Assembly: GCA_001464915.1 (NCBI GenBank)
Contig: LNED01000033.1
Span: forward strand, 186,001-250,000
Reading direction: 5' to 3'
DNA length: 64,000 bases
Source: Sphingomonadales bacterium Ga0077531
GTDB taxonomy: Bacteria > Pseudomonadota > Alphaproteobacteria > Sphingomonadales > Sphingomonadaceae
Each line of letters opens with the position of its first letter. Position 1 is the stretch's first letter. The translations under genes were made by a program, and so were the position numbers. Positions 35,899-44,053 of this stretch are shown here, in pieces. A model generated the notes under the pieces. It was not told the origin of the DNA and searched no databases. It saw only the letters and a program-made list of their open reading frames with translations.

Positions 35899-38562
35899 TT
35901 AGAGCCACACTGATCGGCGATCGACCATACGTTGAAACCCAGCAGCGAAGGACTGCGTTCGCGCCCGCAGCAGGATGCGCCTTCCTTGCGGTGTACGCGC
36001 GAATACCAGCCGGGACGATCCGACGCCTGCCTGCCACAACGCAGCAAAACGCTCCGCGTCATCCTTCCGTGCACCAAGTGCGGCAGGGACGGCATGATAA
36101 TCAACCCGCTGCTTCAGCCCGAACCACGATGTGCGCACCAAAAGATAGCGCGGGTTCTGCACCGGGCCGAGGATTTCGGCGATGGCTTGCATCACTTGCC
36201 GTTCGGTCGCGCGGCTGACCCCTGTCAGGATGATATCCTTGCGCCCATCCAGACTGGCGCGAATTTCGACCTCGGCTGTTTCCAATTCCCGGCCGTTGAT
36301 GACATTGGCATCGATCAACGCTCGCAGCACGATCCGAGTGACTTCGCCGAGGCTGCCTTCGAGCGAACCATTGCGCCACACCAGCCGCGCGGCCTTGGCC
36401 AGACGCGGCAGGCTGGCGAGCGTTGCGACCCCGGCGATCCCCGTTGCGACAAGTTCCATCCCTTCGAGTGATGAAACCGCCCGCAACTCGTTCGCTCCGG
36501 CGAGCGCTCCGGTGCTTGCCGCGCTGACGCCCAAGGCTTGCAAGGTATCAAGCCAGCTCAGCGCACGCGGGGCATAGGCAGGCGCGGCGGTCTCACGAAC
36601 TTGCGAGCGCGCGGTGCCTTCGCCCAGCGACACTCGCCAGCTTTCCGCAATCGCGGCCCGATTGGCGGCAATCGCGAAAGTTGTCTGGTTGGCGTGGGCG
36701 GGCGACATTGCGGGATCGATCCCCAACCGGGCAATGCCGTTTTCGATTAGCGTCGAACCGCGATTGGCGATGCCTTCGAACGCCCGGAAACGGCGTGTGA
36801 CGACCGCAATGTCGGATATTTCAGGCGCGCTGGTGTCGTTCAACTGGCCCCAGTCAAACCCAGTCGTCATCGCATCCCACCGCGCCGGATCGCTTGGGTC
36901 AATCGTAGCGAGGTGCCAGATATTGGAGACTTTGTCGGGCCGCGCCGGGTCAATCCGGATCGCTCGTCCGCGCATCTGGTTCGACAGCATGTACGAAGCG
37001 GTATTGCTGGCGAGGATCAGGCTGTTGAGCACCGGCGCATCCCAGCCTTCGCCCAGCAGCGACTGCGTGCCGGCGACAATCCGCACCTCGCCCGCCGCAA
37101 ACAGTGCGGTGACCACCCGCACCAAATCTGCGGTGCTGCCGCCGCGGCTTTCGATCCGGACATGGTCGGGGCAGGAGGCGAGATCGGAGGTGCGGAGGCT
37201 GTGCGGATCAAGCCGCAACGTTCGTGCAATTTGGGGCAGGGCGGTGAGCGCGCTGCGGGGGAGAAACACAAGGCTCCCCGTCAGCAGGGCGAGCTGATCC
37301 GCTGATCCCGAACGCCGCAGAGTCTCAAAAATCGGCACCACGCCGAGCTTGGCGGGTTTGAACGGAGCATCGGCGGTGGCAGGCAATTCGCCCGCGCGGA
37401 TATGATCCGATAGCACCACCATCCGCAGCTCGTCGCCCAACGACGCTGCTTCTGCACGGGCAATCGCGGTGATCGCATCAAGCTTGGCGAGGCTTGAGGT
37501 CATCAACTGAAACACCGCGCGGGTCTGGCGCAGCCGCACTCGTCCACCTTCGATCAGCCCATTGCGGTGGAGCGTATCGCGCAAGGCCTTGAGCCGCGCC
37601 GGATCAAGCGGGAAGCTATCCCGATGCCGCGCGATCAAGCCATCGAGCAGGCGTTCGAGCCAGAACAGCGAAGGCGGCGGCACATTGCGGGCGCTGACCC
37701 CGAGCAGACGCAAGGGCGGCTTGGGCAGCGTCCGCCCCGCCGATGCCAGCAGCACCAGCACTGCGGAGAGCATTTCAGGCGCTTCAAGGATCGCTTCGAC
37801 ATGGGCTTCGGGATCGGTCAGCCACGGGTGGCTTGCCAGCCAGTCGAGCAATCCCGTATCCTCGCGCAGATCCCGTTGCAACTCCGCCATCGCCGCGCGC
37901 CGCCGGTCGAGCAGCGCCAGTGCCCCTTCGCTCGGTTCGGACAGGATCAGGTGATCCTGATGCGGACACAGATCGCCATTGCGGACCAGTTCGGGAATGC
38001 CGATTTCGAGATCGATCGGCCCGCACAAAGCTTCGTACCGCGTCCATTCGGCGAAGTTTGCATCATACGGCGGGGTGGCAGTCAACGCGACGAGCCGGAC
38101 ATCATTCAGCCGCCGCGCCAGTTCATCGAGGCACTTCCACCATTCGCGTCGAAGATGGTGGGCTTCGTCCAGCACCAACGTCAGCGGCCCGTGGCGATTG
38201 AGCGCGGCAATCAGCGCGTCGAGGTCTTCGCCGCGCCGCAGACTATCGAGCGCCTGATAGGTGGTCAGCGTCAGCGTGCGCAGATTAGAGAGGTCACGCG
38301 AGATTGCGCCGGGATCCGGCGGGGTGTCGAGAAACAGCGGGCACAATCGCTCCGCCCATTGTTCGCGGATCGCGATAGTGGGCGCGAATACCAGAGCGGG
38401 CCGCCCGAAACGCCGCACGATTTCGAGGCCCAGTACGGTCTTGCCCGCCCCCGGTGCGGCAACGACATGCAGCCGCCCGTCACCCATATGCGCGTCCATT
38501 TCCGCCAGCACGCGCGCCTGATAATCGCGCCAGCGTCCGCGGAACTGCATGTCCTTGAGCAT
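35899..38562 (-). CDS. Orphan superfamily 2 DEAD/DEAH-box helicase with unassigned C-terminal domain
   Basis: An 887-residue protein. Helicase motifs are complete: Walker A AAPGAGKTVLG (about residue 37), Ia-like FAPTIAIREQWAERL, II DEAHH, III TATPP, V TQSLLGEGWDAPVLN, and VI NQMRGRAIRID. An insertion of roughly 200 residues separates the two RecA-like lobes. After the helicase core a C-terminal 260-residue region includes a hydrophobic stretch (ELVATGIAGVATLASLPRLAKAARLVW) and a closing block with QAIAEILGPVQNPRYLLV that I cannot assign. Such stand-alone helicases are often found near defence genes, but no nuclease, methylase or other defence gene is adjacent here. It is 44 bp downstream of sorB on the same strand. 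Confidence 0.8.
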   Translation of the reverse strand: MLKDMQFRGRWRDYQARVLAEMDAHMGDGRLHVVAAPGAGKTVLGLEIVRRFGRPALVFAPTIAIREQWAERLCPLFLDTPPDPGAISRDLSNLRTLTLTTYQALDSLRRGEDLDALIAALNRHGPLTLVLDEAHHLRREWWKCLDELARRLNDVRLVALTATPPYDANFAEWTRYEALCGPIDLEIGIPELVRNGDLCPHQDHLILSEPSEGALALLDRRRAAMAELQRDLREDTGLLDWLASHPWLTDPEAHVEAILEAPEMLSAVLVLLASAGRTLPKPPLRLLGVSARNVPPPSLFWLERLLDGLIARHRDSFPLDPARLKALRDTLHRNGLIEGGRVRLRQTRAVFQLMTSSLAKLDAITAIARAEAASLGDELRMVVLSDHIRAGELPATADAPFKPAKLGVVPIFETLRRSGSADQLALLTGSLVFLPRSALTALPQIARTLRLDPHSLRTSDLASCPDHVRIESRGGSTADLVRVVTALFAAGEVRIVAGTQSLLGEGWDAPVLNSLILASNTASYMLSNQMRGRAIRIDPARPDKVSNIWHLATIDPSDPARWDAMTTGFDWGQLNDTSAPEISDIAVVTRRFRAFEGIANRGSTLIENGIARLGIDPAMSPAHANQTTFAIAANRAAIAESWRVSLGEGTARSQVRETAAPAYAPRALSWLDTLQALGVSAASTGALAGANELRAVSSLEGMELVATGIAGVATLASLPRLAKAARLVWRNGSLEGSLGEVTRIVLRALIDANVINGRELETAEVEIRASLDGRKDIILTGVSRATERQVMQAIAEILGPVQNPRYLLVRTSWFGLKQRVDYHAVPAALGARKDDAERFAALWQAGVGSSRLVFARTPQGRRILLRARTQSFAAGFQRMVDRRSVWL

Positions 38563-38606
38563 TGCCGAGCCATAGCGGGCCGGATCGTGCCTGACTATCC
38601 AGACGG

Positions 38607-38942
38607 TTACGGCGCTTCGGTATCTGCCTGCTGCGCCTGCACGGCGACCATGTAATCGACGATTGCAGGGACTGCCTGCGGATCGATGGGCGCCTTGTAG
38701 ATCTCAACCATCTTCTTGACCTGCGATTCCCACTTTTCGCGGTTGACCTTCGGCTGCTGCAACATGGTCGAGGGCGAATGGCAGGCGGTGCAGTTGGCAA
38801 TCACCGCGTCTCGGCCCGGCAGATCGGGCAAGTCCATCGGATCGTCGGGCAGGGTGATGCTCGAGTCGGCAAAGGTCACCTCGGGCGCGCGGTCGCAACC
38901 GGCGAGCAGACCGAGGGCGATAAGGAGGAGCAAGGCTCTCAT
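38607..38942 (-). CDS. sorB: Sulfite dehydrogenase cytochrome c subunit SorB
   Basis: Small c-type cytochrome of 111 residues that accepts electrons from SorA and passes them to the respiratory chain. The N-terminus is a lipoprotein signal (LGLLAGC, Cys16), so it is membrane-tethered in the periplasm; the heme site is CTACH (C51, C54, H55). Length and single heme fit SorB of the Starkeya-type sulfite:cytochrome c oxidoreductase. Its ATG overlaps the sorA stop (ATGA). It is the last gene of the leftward operon in the sulfoquinovose locus and would complete disposal of the sulfite formed by desulfonation. Tethering by a lipid is a difference from a purely soluble SorB. Confidence 0.85.
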   Translation of the reverse strand: MRALLLLIALGLLAGCDRAPEVTFADSSITLPDDPMDLPDLPGRDAVIANCTACHSPSTMLQQPKVNREKWESQVKKMVEIYKAPIDPQAVPAIVDYMVAVQAQQADTEAP

Positions 38943-40168
38943 GACGCCCTCAGAGTAATGCGTTCAATGACGTTGCGAGCGTAACCGCTGGGGTTCCAGT
39001 TGAGCTTGTCGGGCTGCACCGCGCCGGTGATAGTGGCCGCTCGCACGCCGATATTGGGAAGATCAGCGGCCACATTGGGGATGGTTACCGTCCATTCGCG
39101 GTAAGCAAATAGCCCTTCATCCGGGCCGAGCTTGCACGGCAGCAAAAGGCCATCCTCGCCGACCAGATCGACGCGCGCCAGCGCCGCGTCCCCGCCCATT
39201 GCAATCCCGCGCAAGGTCAGCGGCTTGCCGCGCGCAACCACCGCGCCATCGGCATGGCTGGTGATGAAAGCGCGTGGCGGCATCGCGGTGATGGCCACCG
39301 TATCAAAATCCTTGTCCTCCGGCGTGATCGGCGCGGCGGGGACCCGGTAGGATTTGGCGACGTAGTAGCTATCATCCTCACTGGTCAGCACCTCGATGGT
39401 GCTCAGCATCTTGACCCAATAGGTCGAGAACCACCCCGGCACCACGATCCGCAGGGGGTAGCCGTGCAGCAGCGGCAGCGGCTCACCATTCATGCCCCAG
39501 GCGACCAGCACATCATCGCGCATCGCAATGTCCATCGGGATCGACTTGATGAACTGCGGCGCGCCATCGGTGAGCGGAACATCCAGCCCGGCAAAGCGCA
39601 CGCGGGTCGCGCCTGCGTCCACACCTGCCTTGGCGAGCACATCCTTCAACCGCACGCCGGACCATCGCGCACAGCCCATCGCGCCGTTGCCCCATTGGGT
39701 GCCGGTGACGCGCGGATCGGACAGGCCGCGCCCGTTGCCTGCGCATTGGTTGATCGCGGTCACCTCGATATGCTCACCAGCAGAGGCGATGTCGTCGAGG
39801 GTCAGCGACACCGGCGCCTTTACCGCGCCGCCCACCGCCACGCGGTGCGCTGCGGCCTTGACCGAAGTGGGCATGTCCCAGTTCCAGCGCACGAACATTC
39901 GGTCGTTGGGCGTGATCGTGCCTTCGTTGAAGACAGACATCGGCGTTTCGAGCAGCGGCGGACGGATGCGCTGGACGATCATCTCGCCCTTGCCAGGGAA
40001 GGAGGGGGTGAGCGGTCGTTCGCTCGGCCCGCCGGGCAGGCCGAGGTCGATTACCCCCTCGCGGATCAGCTTCTGCGCCAGCACGGGCGCGGTCAGCGCG
40101 ACCCCGCCCGCGCCCGCGATCAGCGCACGGCGGGTGAGCTTTCCGCTGGCATCGTTGCCGCTTGTCAT
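38939..40168 (-). CDS. sorA: Molybdopterin-dependent sulfite dehydrogenase SorA
   Basis: Oxidises sulfite to sulfate in the periplasm. The N-terminus is a Tat signal (KLTRRALIAGAGG) as needed for a folded molybdoenzyme. The sulfite-oxidase fold is visible: NDRMFVRWNWDMP, the molybdenum-ligand Cys142 in AINQCAGNGRGL, WGNGAMGCARWSGVRLKDVL, and PLRIVVPGWFSTYWVKML, followed by a C-terminal Ig-like dimerisation domain. Length of 409 residues fits SorA. It overlaps sorB by four bases and starts two bases after the ribB-like gene, so both are in one operon. In this locus it is the natural sink for sulfite from the SmoC-type monooxygenase. YedY-type reductases are excluded by the partner cytochrome. 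Confidence 0.88.
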   Translation of the reverse strand: MTSGNDASGKLTRRALIAGAGGVALTAPVLAQKLIREGVIDLGLPGGPSERPLTPSFPGKGEMIVQRIRPPLLETPMSVFNEGTITPNDRMFVRWNWDMPTSVKAAAHRVAVGGAVKAPVSLTLDDIASAGEHIEVTAINQCAGNGRGLSDPRVTGTQWGNGAMGCARWSGVRLKDVLAKAGVDAGATRVRFAGLDVPLTDGAPQFIKSIPMDIAMRDDVLVAWGMNGEPLPLLHGYPLRIVVPGWFSTYWVKMLSTIEVLTSEDDSYYVAKSYRVPAAPITPEDKDFDTVAITAMPPRAFITSHADGAVVARGKPLTLRGIAMGGDAALARVDLVGEDGLLLPCKLGPDEGLFAYREWTVTIPNVAADLPNIGVRAATITGAVQPDKLNWNPSGYARNVIERITLRAS

Positions 40169-40170
40169 CC

Positions 40171-40788
40171 TTACGCCTCCTGCGCCTCAAGCCGCGCGAT
40201 CAACGCGCCCAGATCAGCCACTGCAAGACCGTGGTCGCGCAGCAAATCCGCAATATCATCAATCCGGGCCATTTCGCCATCATCGCGCATGATCGAGCAG
40301 ATCACCGCCGCATCGCCTGCGCCTGCCAGCCGTGCCAGATCAATCGAGGCCTCGCACGCCGAAGGACGGGCAAGGACACCACCCGGCTGCGCAATCAGCG
40401 GGAAGACATGGCCGGGGGAATGGATATCCGCCGCGCTCGCACCTTCGGCGATGGCCACGGCGACAGTATGCGCGCGATCGGCGGCAGAGATGCCAGTTGT
40501 CACCCCGCTCGCCGCTTCGATCGAGCGGGCGAAGGGCCGTCCGGTCTGGCGATGCGTTCCCGGATTGATCAGGGTCAGGCCCAGCCGCTCGGCGCGCTCA
40601 GCCGTCACCGCCAGACAGATCAGCCCGCGCCCGTGGGTCGCCATGAAATTGATCGCCTCGGGCGTGACCGCGCGCGCCGCGATCATCAGGTCAATGTCGC
40701 CGCCGCGCAGCCGGTCGCCGGACAGAACGACGATCCGGCCAGCGGCGATATCGGCCAAAGCCTGATCGAGGCCGCCCGCGCCGCTCAC
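40171..40788 (-). CDS. RibB-fold protein (3,4-dihydroxy-2-butanone 4-phosphate synthase family) with degenerate active site
   Basis: A 205-residue protein clearly of the RibB fold: VTPEAINFMATHGRGLICL, SIEAASGVTTGISAADRA, PGHVFPLIAQPGGVL, IDLARLAG, DDGEMAR. Compared with E. coli RibB the catalytic loop DRENEGD reads DRLRGGDID, so metal-ligand Glu38 is Gly29 and Glu40 is Asp31; the second metal ligand in GGHTEA is Ala144 (PSACEA); Glu174 is Ser165. Loss of three to four key residues argues against ribulose-5-phosphate conversion. It overlaps the FMN reductase gene by four bases and lies two bases before sorA. It may bind a flavin-pathway or sugar-phosphate ligand, or have a new activity connected with sulfoquinovose breakdown; unknown. 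Confidence 0.8.
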   Translation of the reverse strand: MSGAGGLDQALADIAAGRIVVLSGDRLRGGDIDLMIAARAVTPEAINFMATHGRGLICLAVTAERAERLGLTLINPGTHRQTGRPFARSIEAASGVTTGISAADRAHTVAVAIAEGASAADIHSPGHVFPLIAQPGGVLARPSACEASIDLARLAGAGDAAVICSIMRDDGEMARIDDIADLLRDHGLAVADLGALIARLEAQEA

Positions 40789-41372
40789 GCCAGATCCCTT
40801 CCTGCGGCAAAGCTGCGTGCGCCGAGCACAACCTGCTTGCCGACCAGTTCCAACTGCCCGCGCGCGCGTTCATCCAGACACTCACCGTCTGGCGAAAACA
40901 GCCCGCGATAGGTGCGGATCGTCGCGCCCATTGGGGTCGGCCAACCGCGCAGGGCATGGGTGATCGCGCGCATCGTCAGCAGCGTGCTCATCGACGCCTG
41001 ATCGCCGAACGCGGTGGCAATCAAACCGACCGCGCGGCCATCAAGGTAAGGGCGTTCATCGCGCGAGAGGTCCTCAAGGTAATCGAGCGCGTTCTTGACC
41101 ACGCCGGAAATCGTGCCGTGATATCCCGGCGCGGCAATCAGCAACCCGTCCGCCTCGCGCACTGCGGCGACCATCTCGGCCCCTTGCGAAGGATCATGCA
41201 GCGGCCCGAGATAGTGGGGCAGGGCGGTGAGATATTCCCCGCCGAACACTGTCACTTCGGCCCCCGCGGCGGCGGCAATGCTGGCCGCGAGGCGCAGCGC
41301 CTGCTCGGTCGAGCTGCCCGGATTGACCGTGCCGCCAAGGGCCACGATTCTTGGGGTGGCGGGGCTAGTCAT
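40785..41372 (-). CDS. NAD(P)H-dependent FMN reductase (SsuE/MsuE-like)
   Basis: Flavodoxin-fold reductase of 195 residues that makes FMNH2 for a partner monooxygenase. The flavin phosphate loop is GTVNPGSSTEQALR and the isoalloxazine-contact loop is APGYHGTISGVVKNALDYLEDL, both standard for the family. It overlaps glpD by four bases upstream and the ribB-like gene by four bases downstream. The two-component desulfonase at 51866 needs free reduced FMN and no other flavin reductase is present in the window, so this protein is the best candidate for the SmoA role. SmoA of Agrobacterium belongs to a different reductase fold as far as I recall, so this would be a non-orthologous replacement. Confidence 0.85.
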   Translation of the reverse strand: MTSPATPRIVALGGTVNPGSSTEQALRLAASIAAAAGAEVTVFGGEYLTALPHYLGPLHDPSQGAEMVAAVREADGLLIAAPGYHGTISGVVKNALDYLEDLSRDERPYLDGRAVGLIATAFGDQASMSTLLTMRAITHALRGWPTPMGATIRTYRGLFSPDGECLDERARGQLELVGKQVVLGARSFAAGRDLA

Positions 41373-42859
41373 CGGTTGGGTTTCCTTTGAGAAATATAGG
41401 CTTCAAGCCGCGCGGTCTCAGCGGGCGTGAAATGCAGGCCCAACTTGGTGCGCCGCCACAGGATGTCTTCGGCGGTGCGCGCCCATTCGTGGGTTATGAG
41501 GTAATCGACCTCGGCAGCTGTCAGCCCGTGGCCGAACGCTTCGCCCAGATCAGCGGGCGAGGCTGCCTCGCCAAGGAACACGCCAGCGCGGGTGCCATAG
41601 AGCCGGATCAGCCGCGCAGCCTGCGCGTCGCCCAGAAAGGGATAGCGGCCTGCGAGTGCCCGCGCCTTTGCCGGGGCTTCGGTGATACCAAAATCGCCGC
41701 CGGGCAAGGGCGCTTCGCCGGTCCACTCACGCGCAGTGAGCGGCGGGCAGAACGGCGCCAATTGCTTCAGCGCCGCCGCTGCCAATTGGCGGTAGGTGGT
41801 GATCTTTCCGCCGAACACCGACAGCAGCGGCGCTGCGTCCGCGCCGCCATCCAATTCAAAGCTGTATCCGCGCGTCGCCGCCTCGGGCTTGCCCGATCCG
41901 TCATCAATCAGCGGACGCACGCCGGAGTATGTCCAAACCACATCTTCGGGCGTGACCGGTGTGCGGAAATATTCGCTCGCGCCAGCGCAGAGGTAAGCGA
42001 TTTCCTCGTCGCTGGCGTGCACATCGTCAAGCCCGCCGGTGTGATCGACATCAGTGGTGCCGATCAGGGTGAAGTCCTGCTCGTAGGGGATAGCGAAGAA
42101 GATCCGGCCATCGGGTAGCTGAAAGAAATAAGCGAAATCATGGTCGAACAGCTTCTTCACGACGATGTGTGAGCCGCGCACCAGCCGCATTTTCTGCGTG
42201 GTCGGTTCGCCCGCACGGCCGAGCAGGTCGAGCACGCGCGGCCCGGCGGCGTTAACGATGGCGCGGGCGCGAAACTCCTCACCGCTTGTCGTGATCCGCC
42301 AGTGATCGCCCTCCCGCTTGAGGCTCGTCACCTCACACCGAGTGCGCACCTCGGCGCCCCGGTCAGCCGCATCGCGGGCGTTGAGCACCACCAGCCGCGC
42401 ATCATCCACCCAGCCATCGGAATAGGCAAAAGCGTTGGTGTATTCAGGCTTGAGCGCCTTGCCCGCGGGGTGCTTGGCCAGCGCCACACTCTGCGCAGCG
42501 GGCAAGTATTTGCGCCCACCAATATGGTCATAGAGGAACAGCCCCATCCGCAGCAGCCAGCGCGGGCGCAGGCCGGGGCGGTGCGGCAGAATGAAGCGCA
42601 GCGGCCAGATAATATGCGGCGCGATTCCCCACAGCACTTCGCGTTCGGATAGCGCCTCACGCACCAAGCCGAATTCGTAATGCTCCAGATAGCGCAGCCC
42701 GCCGTGGATCAGCTTGGTCGAATTGGACGAGGTGCCTTGCGCCAGATCGCCGCGTTCCAGCAGCAGCACGGATGCCCCGCGCCCGGCAGCATCGCGGGCA
42801 ATGCCAGCTCCGTTGATTCCGCCGCCAATTACCGCAAGGTCGAACATTATCTCAGTCAT
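41369..42859 (-). CDS. glpD: Glycerol-3-phosphate dehydrogenase GlpD (FAD-dependent)
   Basis: Oxidises sn-glycerol 3-phosphate to dihydroxyacetone phosphate at the inner membrane, passing electrons to quinone. The N-terminus has the FAD site (DLAVIGGGINGAGIARDAAGRG), then GDLAQGTSSNSTKLIHGGLRYLEHYEF, which is the GlpD signature, PYEQDFTLIGTTD, and GGKITTYRQLA. Length about 496 residues. ATG 42859 overlaps the yeiH-like stop (ATGA); a GTG three codons upstream and an ATG at 42847 are alternatives. In this operon it could channel glycerol from sulfoquinovosylglycerol into glycolysis, but no glycerol kinase is nearby, so that part must be encoded elsewhere. It could also be the cell's only GlpD. 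Confidence 0.9.
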   Translation of the reverse strand: MTEIMFDLAVIGGGINGAGIARDAAGRGASVLLLERGDLAQGTSSNSTKLIHGGLRYLEHYEFGLVREALSEREVLWGIAPHIIWPLRFILPHRPGLRPRWLLRMGLFLYDHIGGRKYLPAAQSVALAKHPAGKALKPEYTNAFAYSDGWVDDARLVVLNARDAADRGAEVRTRCEVTSLKREGDHWRITTSGEEFRARAIVNAAGPRVLDLLGRAGEPTTQKMRLVRGSHIVVKKLFDHDFAYFFQLPDGRIFFAIPYEQDFTLIGTTDVDHTGGLDDVHASDEEIAYLCAGASEYFRTPVTPEDVVWTYSGVRPLIDDGSGKPEAATRGYSFELDGGADAAPLLSVFGGKITTYRQLAAAALKQLAPFCPPLTAREWTGEAPLPGGDFGITEAPAKARALAGRYPFLGDAQAARLIRLYGTRAGVFLGEAASPADLGEAFGHGLTAAEVDYLITHEWARTAEDILWRRTKLGLHFTPAETARLEAYISQRKPNR

Positions 42860-43941
42860 ATCACCCACCGAGCAAAGGCGAGCGCCACGCCGAGCGAGGC
42901 GATGGTCGCCGCCAGCACCGGCATAACCGCGCGCCAGCCAAGGTCGAGCAACAGGTCAGTCCTTGTGCGCATCGCAGTCGCAGTGACGGCGAGCAGCAGC
43001 AGCGCCTTGGAAGCGATAAGCGCGTTGGCGGCAACGGCAGGTGGCAGGGCGATCAGCGAATTCACCCCAACCAGCGCGAGGAAAGCGAGGATGAACCCCG
43101 GCAGCAGCGGAACGCGCGTGGCCGTGTCCCCGGCGGCGACCGGATGCGCGCGGGCGATCCACAGGGCAGCCAGCGTCACCAGCGGCGCAAGCAGCGCCAC
43201 GCGGGTGAGCTTCACCACGGTCGCCTGCGCTCCGGCGGTATCGGATACAGCAAAGCCCGCGCCGATCGCCTGCGCGACATCATGGATCGAGGCACCAACC
43301 AGAAAACCCGCTTGCGCATCGCTGAAGCCAAGCATTTGAGTCAGCGCCGGATAGGTTGTGAGCGCAATGGCAGATGCTGCGGCAAGGATCACAAGCGTCA
43401 GCGTGAATTGCGCCTGATCGATCCGCTCGCGCCCGATCACGCCATACAGCGCGAGCGCCGCCGACGCGCCGCAGATTGCGGTCGATCCTCCGGCTAGCAA
43501 GCCCACCGCCGCGCTTTGCCCGGTCACGCGCGCGGCCAGCAATGCGGCGATCAGCGCAGCCCCCATCACCAGCGCGAGGCCTGCGAACGGCACGGCGCCC
43601 ATTGCCGCGACCTGCATCGCGGTGACTTGCAGGCCGAGCAGCACGATCCCTGCGCGAAGGCCGTGGCGCGACGTTGCGTCCAGCCCTTCGTGGGTGCGCG
43701 GGTCTCCAGCAGCGAAATTAAGTGCGAGGCCGATCAGCAGGCCTGCAAGGATCACCGGCACGCCGTAATTCTGGCTGAGCCAAGCCGCCGCCGCGCTGGC
43801 GATGGCGCAAATCGCGAGCCCCGGGACGAAACGCGATAGCGGTTGTCGCGCGGCGGGAGCGGCGGCAGCGTCGGCCAGCATGATCTCGCCGAACAGGTCG
43901 CCGGCATAGGCATCAAAATCGGGCCGCTGCTTGCCAATCAT
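42856..43941 (-). CDS. YeiH family putative sulfate/sulfite exporter
   Basis: Inner-membrane protein of 361 residues with about ten hydrophobic helices and a cytoplasmic leader of about 35 residues. Family marks are LAGLLIGLALNF, HGLRAGIVLLGLQVT, LLAGGSTAICGASAALA, VGASIHDVAQAIGAGFAV, and KLTRVALLAPLV. Members are often found beside sulfonate-degradation genes and are believed to export sulfate or sulfite. Here it is the first gene of the leftward set glpD, FMN reductase, ribB-like, sorA, sorB. It starts 54 bp downstream of a 15-bp motif (43995-44009) that recurs in the sulfoquinovosidase control region. Direction and ion are inferred from context. Confidence 0.83.
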   Translation of the reverse strand: MIGKQRPDFDAYAGDLFGEIMLADAAAAPAARQPLSRFVPGLAICAIASAAAAWLSQNYGVPVILAGLLIGLALNFAAGDPRTHEGLDATSRHGLRAGIVLLGLQVTAMQVAAMGAVPFAGLALVMGAALIAALLAARVTGQSAAVGLLAGGSTAICGASAALALYGVIGRERIDQAQFTLTLVILAAASAIALTTYPALTQMLGFSDAQAGFLVGASIHDVAQAIGAGFAVSDTAGAQATVVKLTRVALLAPLVTLAALWIARAHPVAAGDTATRVPLLPGFILAFLALVGVNSLIALPPAVAANALIASKALLLLAVTATAMRTRTDLLLDLGWRAVMPVLAATIASLGVALAFARWVI

Positions 43942-43994
43942 GATGGTGTGACCATGCCCATTGCCTTGCCGATTATCCCTGTCACGCTTGCGCC

Positions 43995-44009
43995 TGTCTC
44001 ACGGTGTCA
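43995..44009. promoter_or_regulatory. Shared 15-bp motif upstream of the yeiH-like operon
   Basis: TGTCTCACGGTGTCA here and TGTCAAGCGGTGTCA at 47903-47917 agree at 12 of 15 positions, and both are followed by a TACA sequence within a few bases. They sit before the two leftward transcription units of the sulfoquinovose locus and are candidate sites for the locus LacI regulator. The gap 43942-44053 holds nothing else that I can name. Confidence 0.45.
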
Positions 44010-44053
44010 TACACCTAGGGCTAGCCTCGCTCCAATGCAACCGCAAGCGCGGC

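Noticed and set aside
38939..40168. Annotation of the molybdoenzyme as a YedY/MsrP methionine sulfoxide reductase catalytic subunit
   Set aside because: The protein has the longer SorA layout with a C-terminal dimerisation domain and is coupled to a cytochrome c gene, not to a YedZ-type membrane heme protein.
39254..40765. Open frame of 503 codons on the plus strand across sorA and the ribB-like gene
   Set aside because: Both underlying minus-strand genes have strong family motifs and overlapping coupling; the plus frame spans a gene boundary and lacks a recognisable protein.
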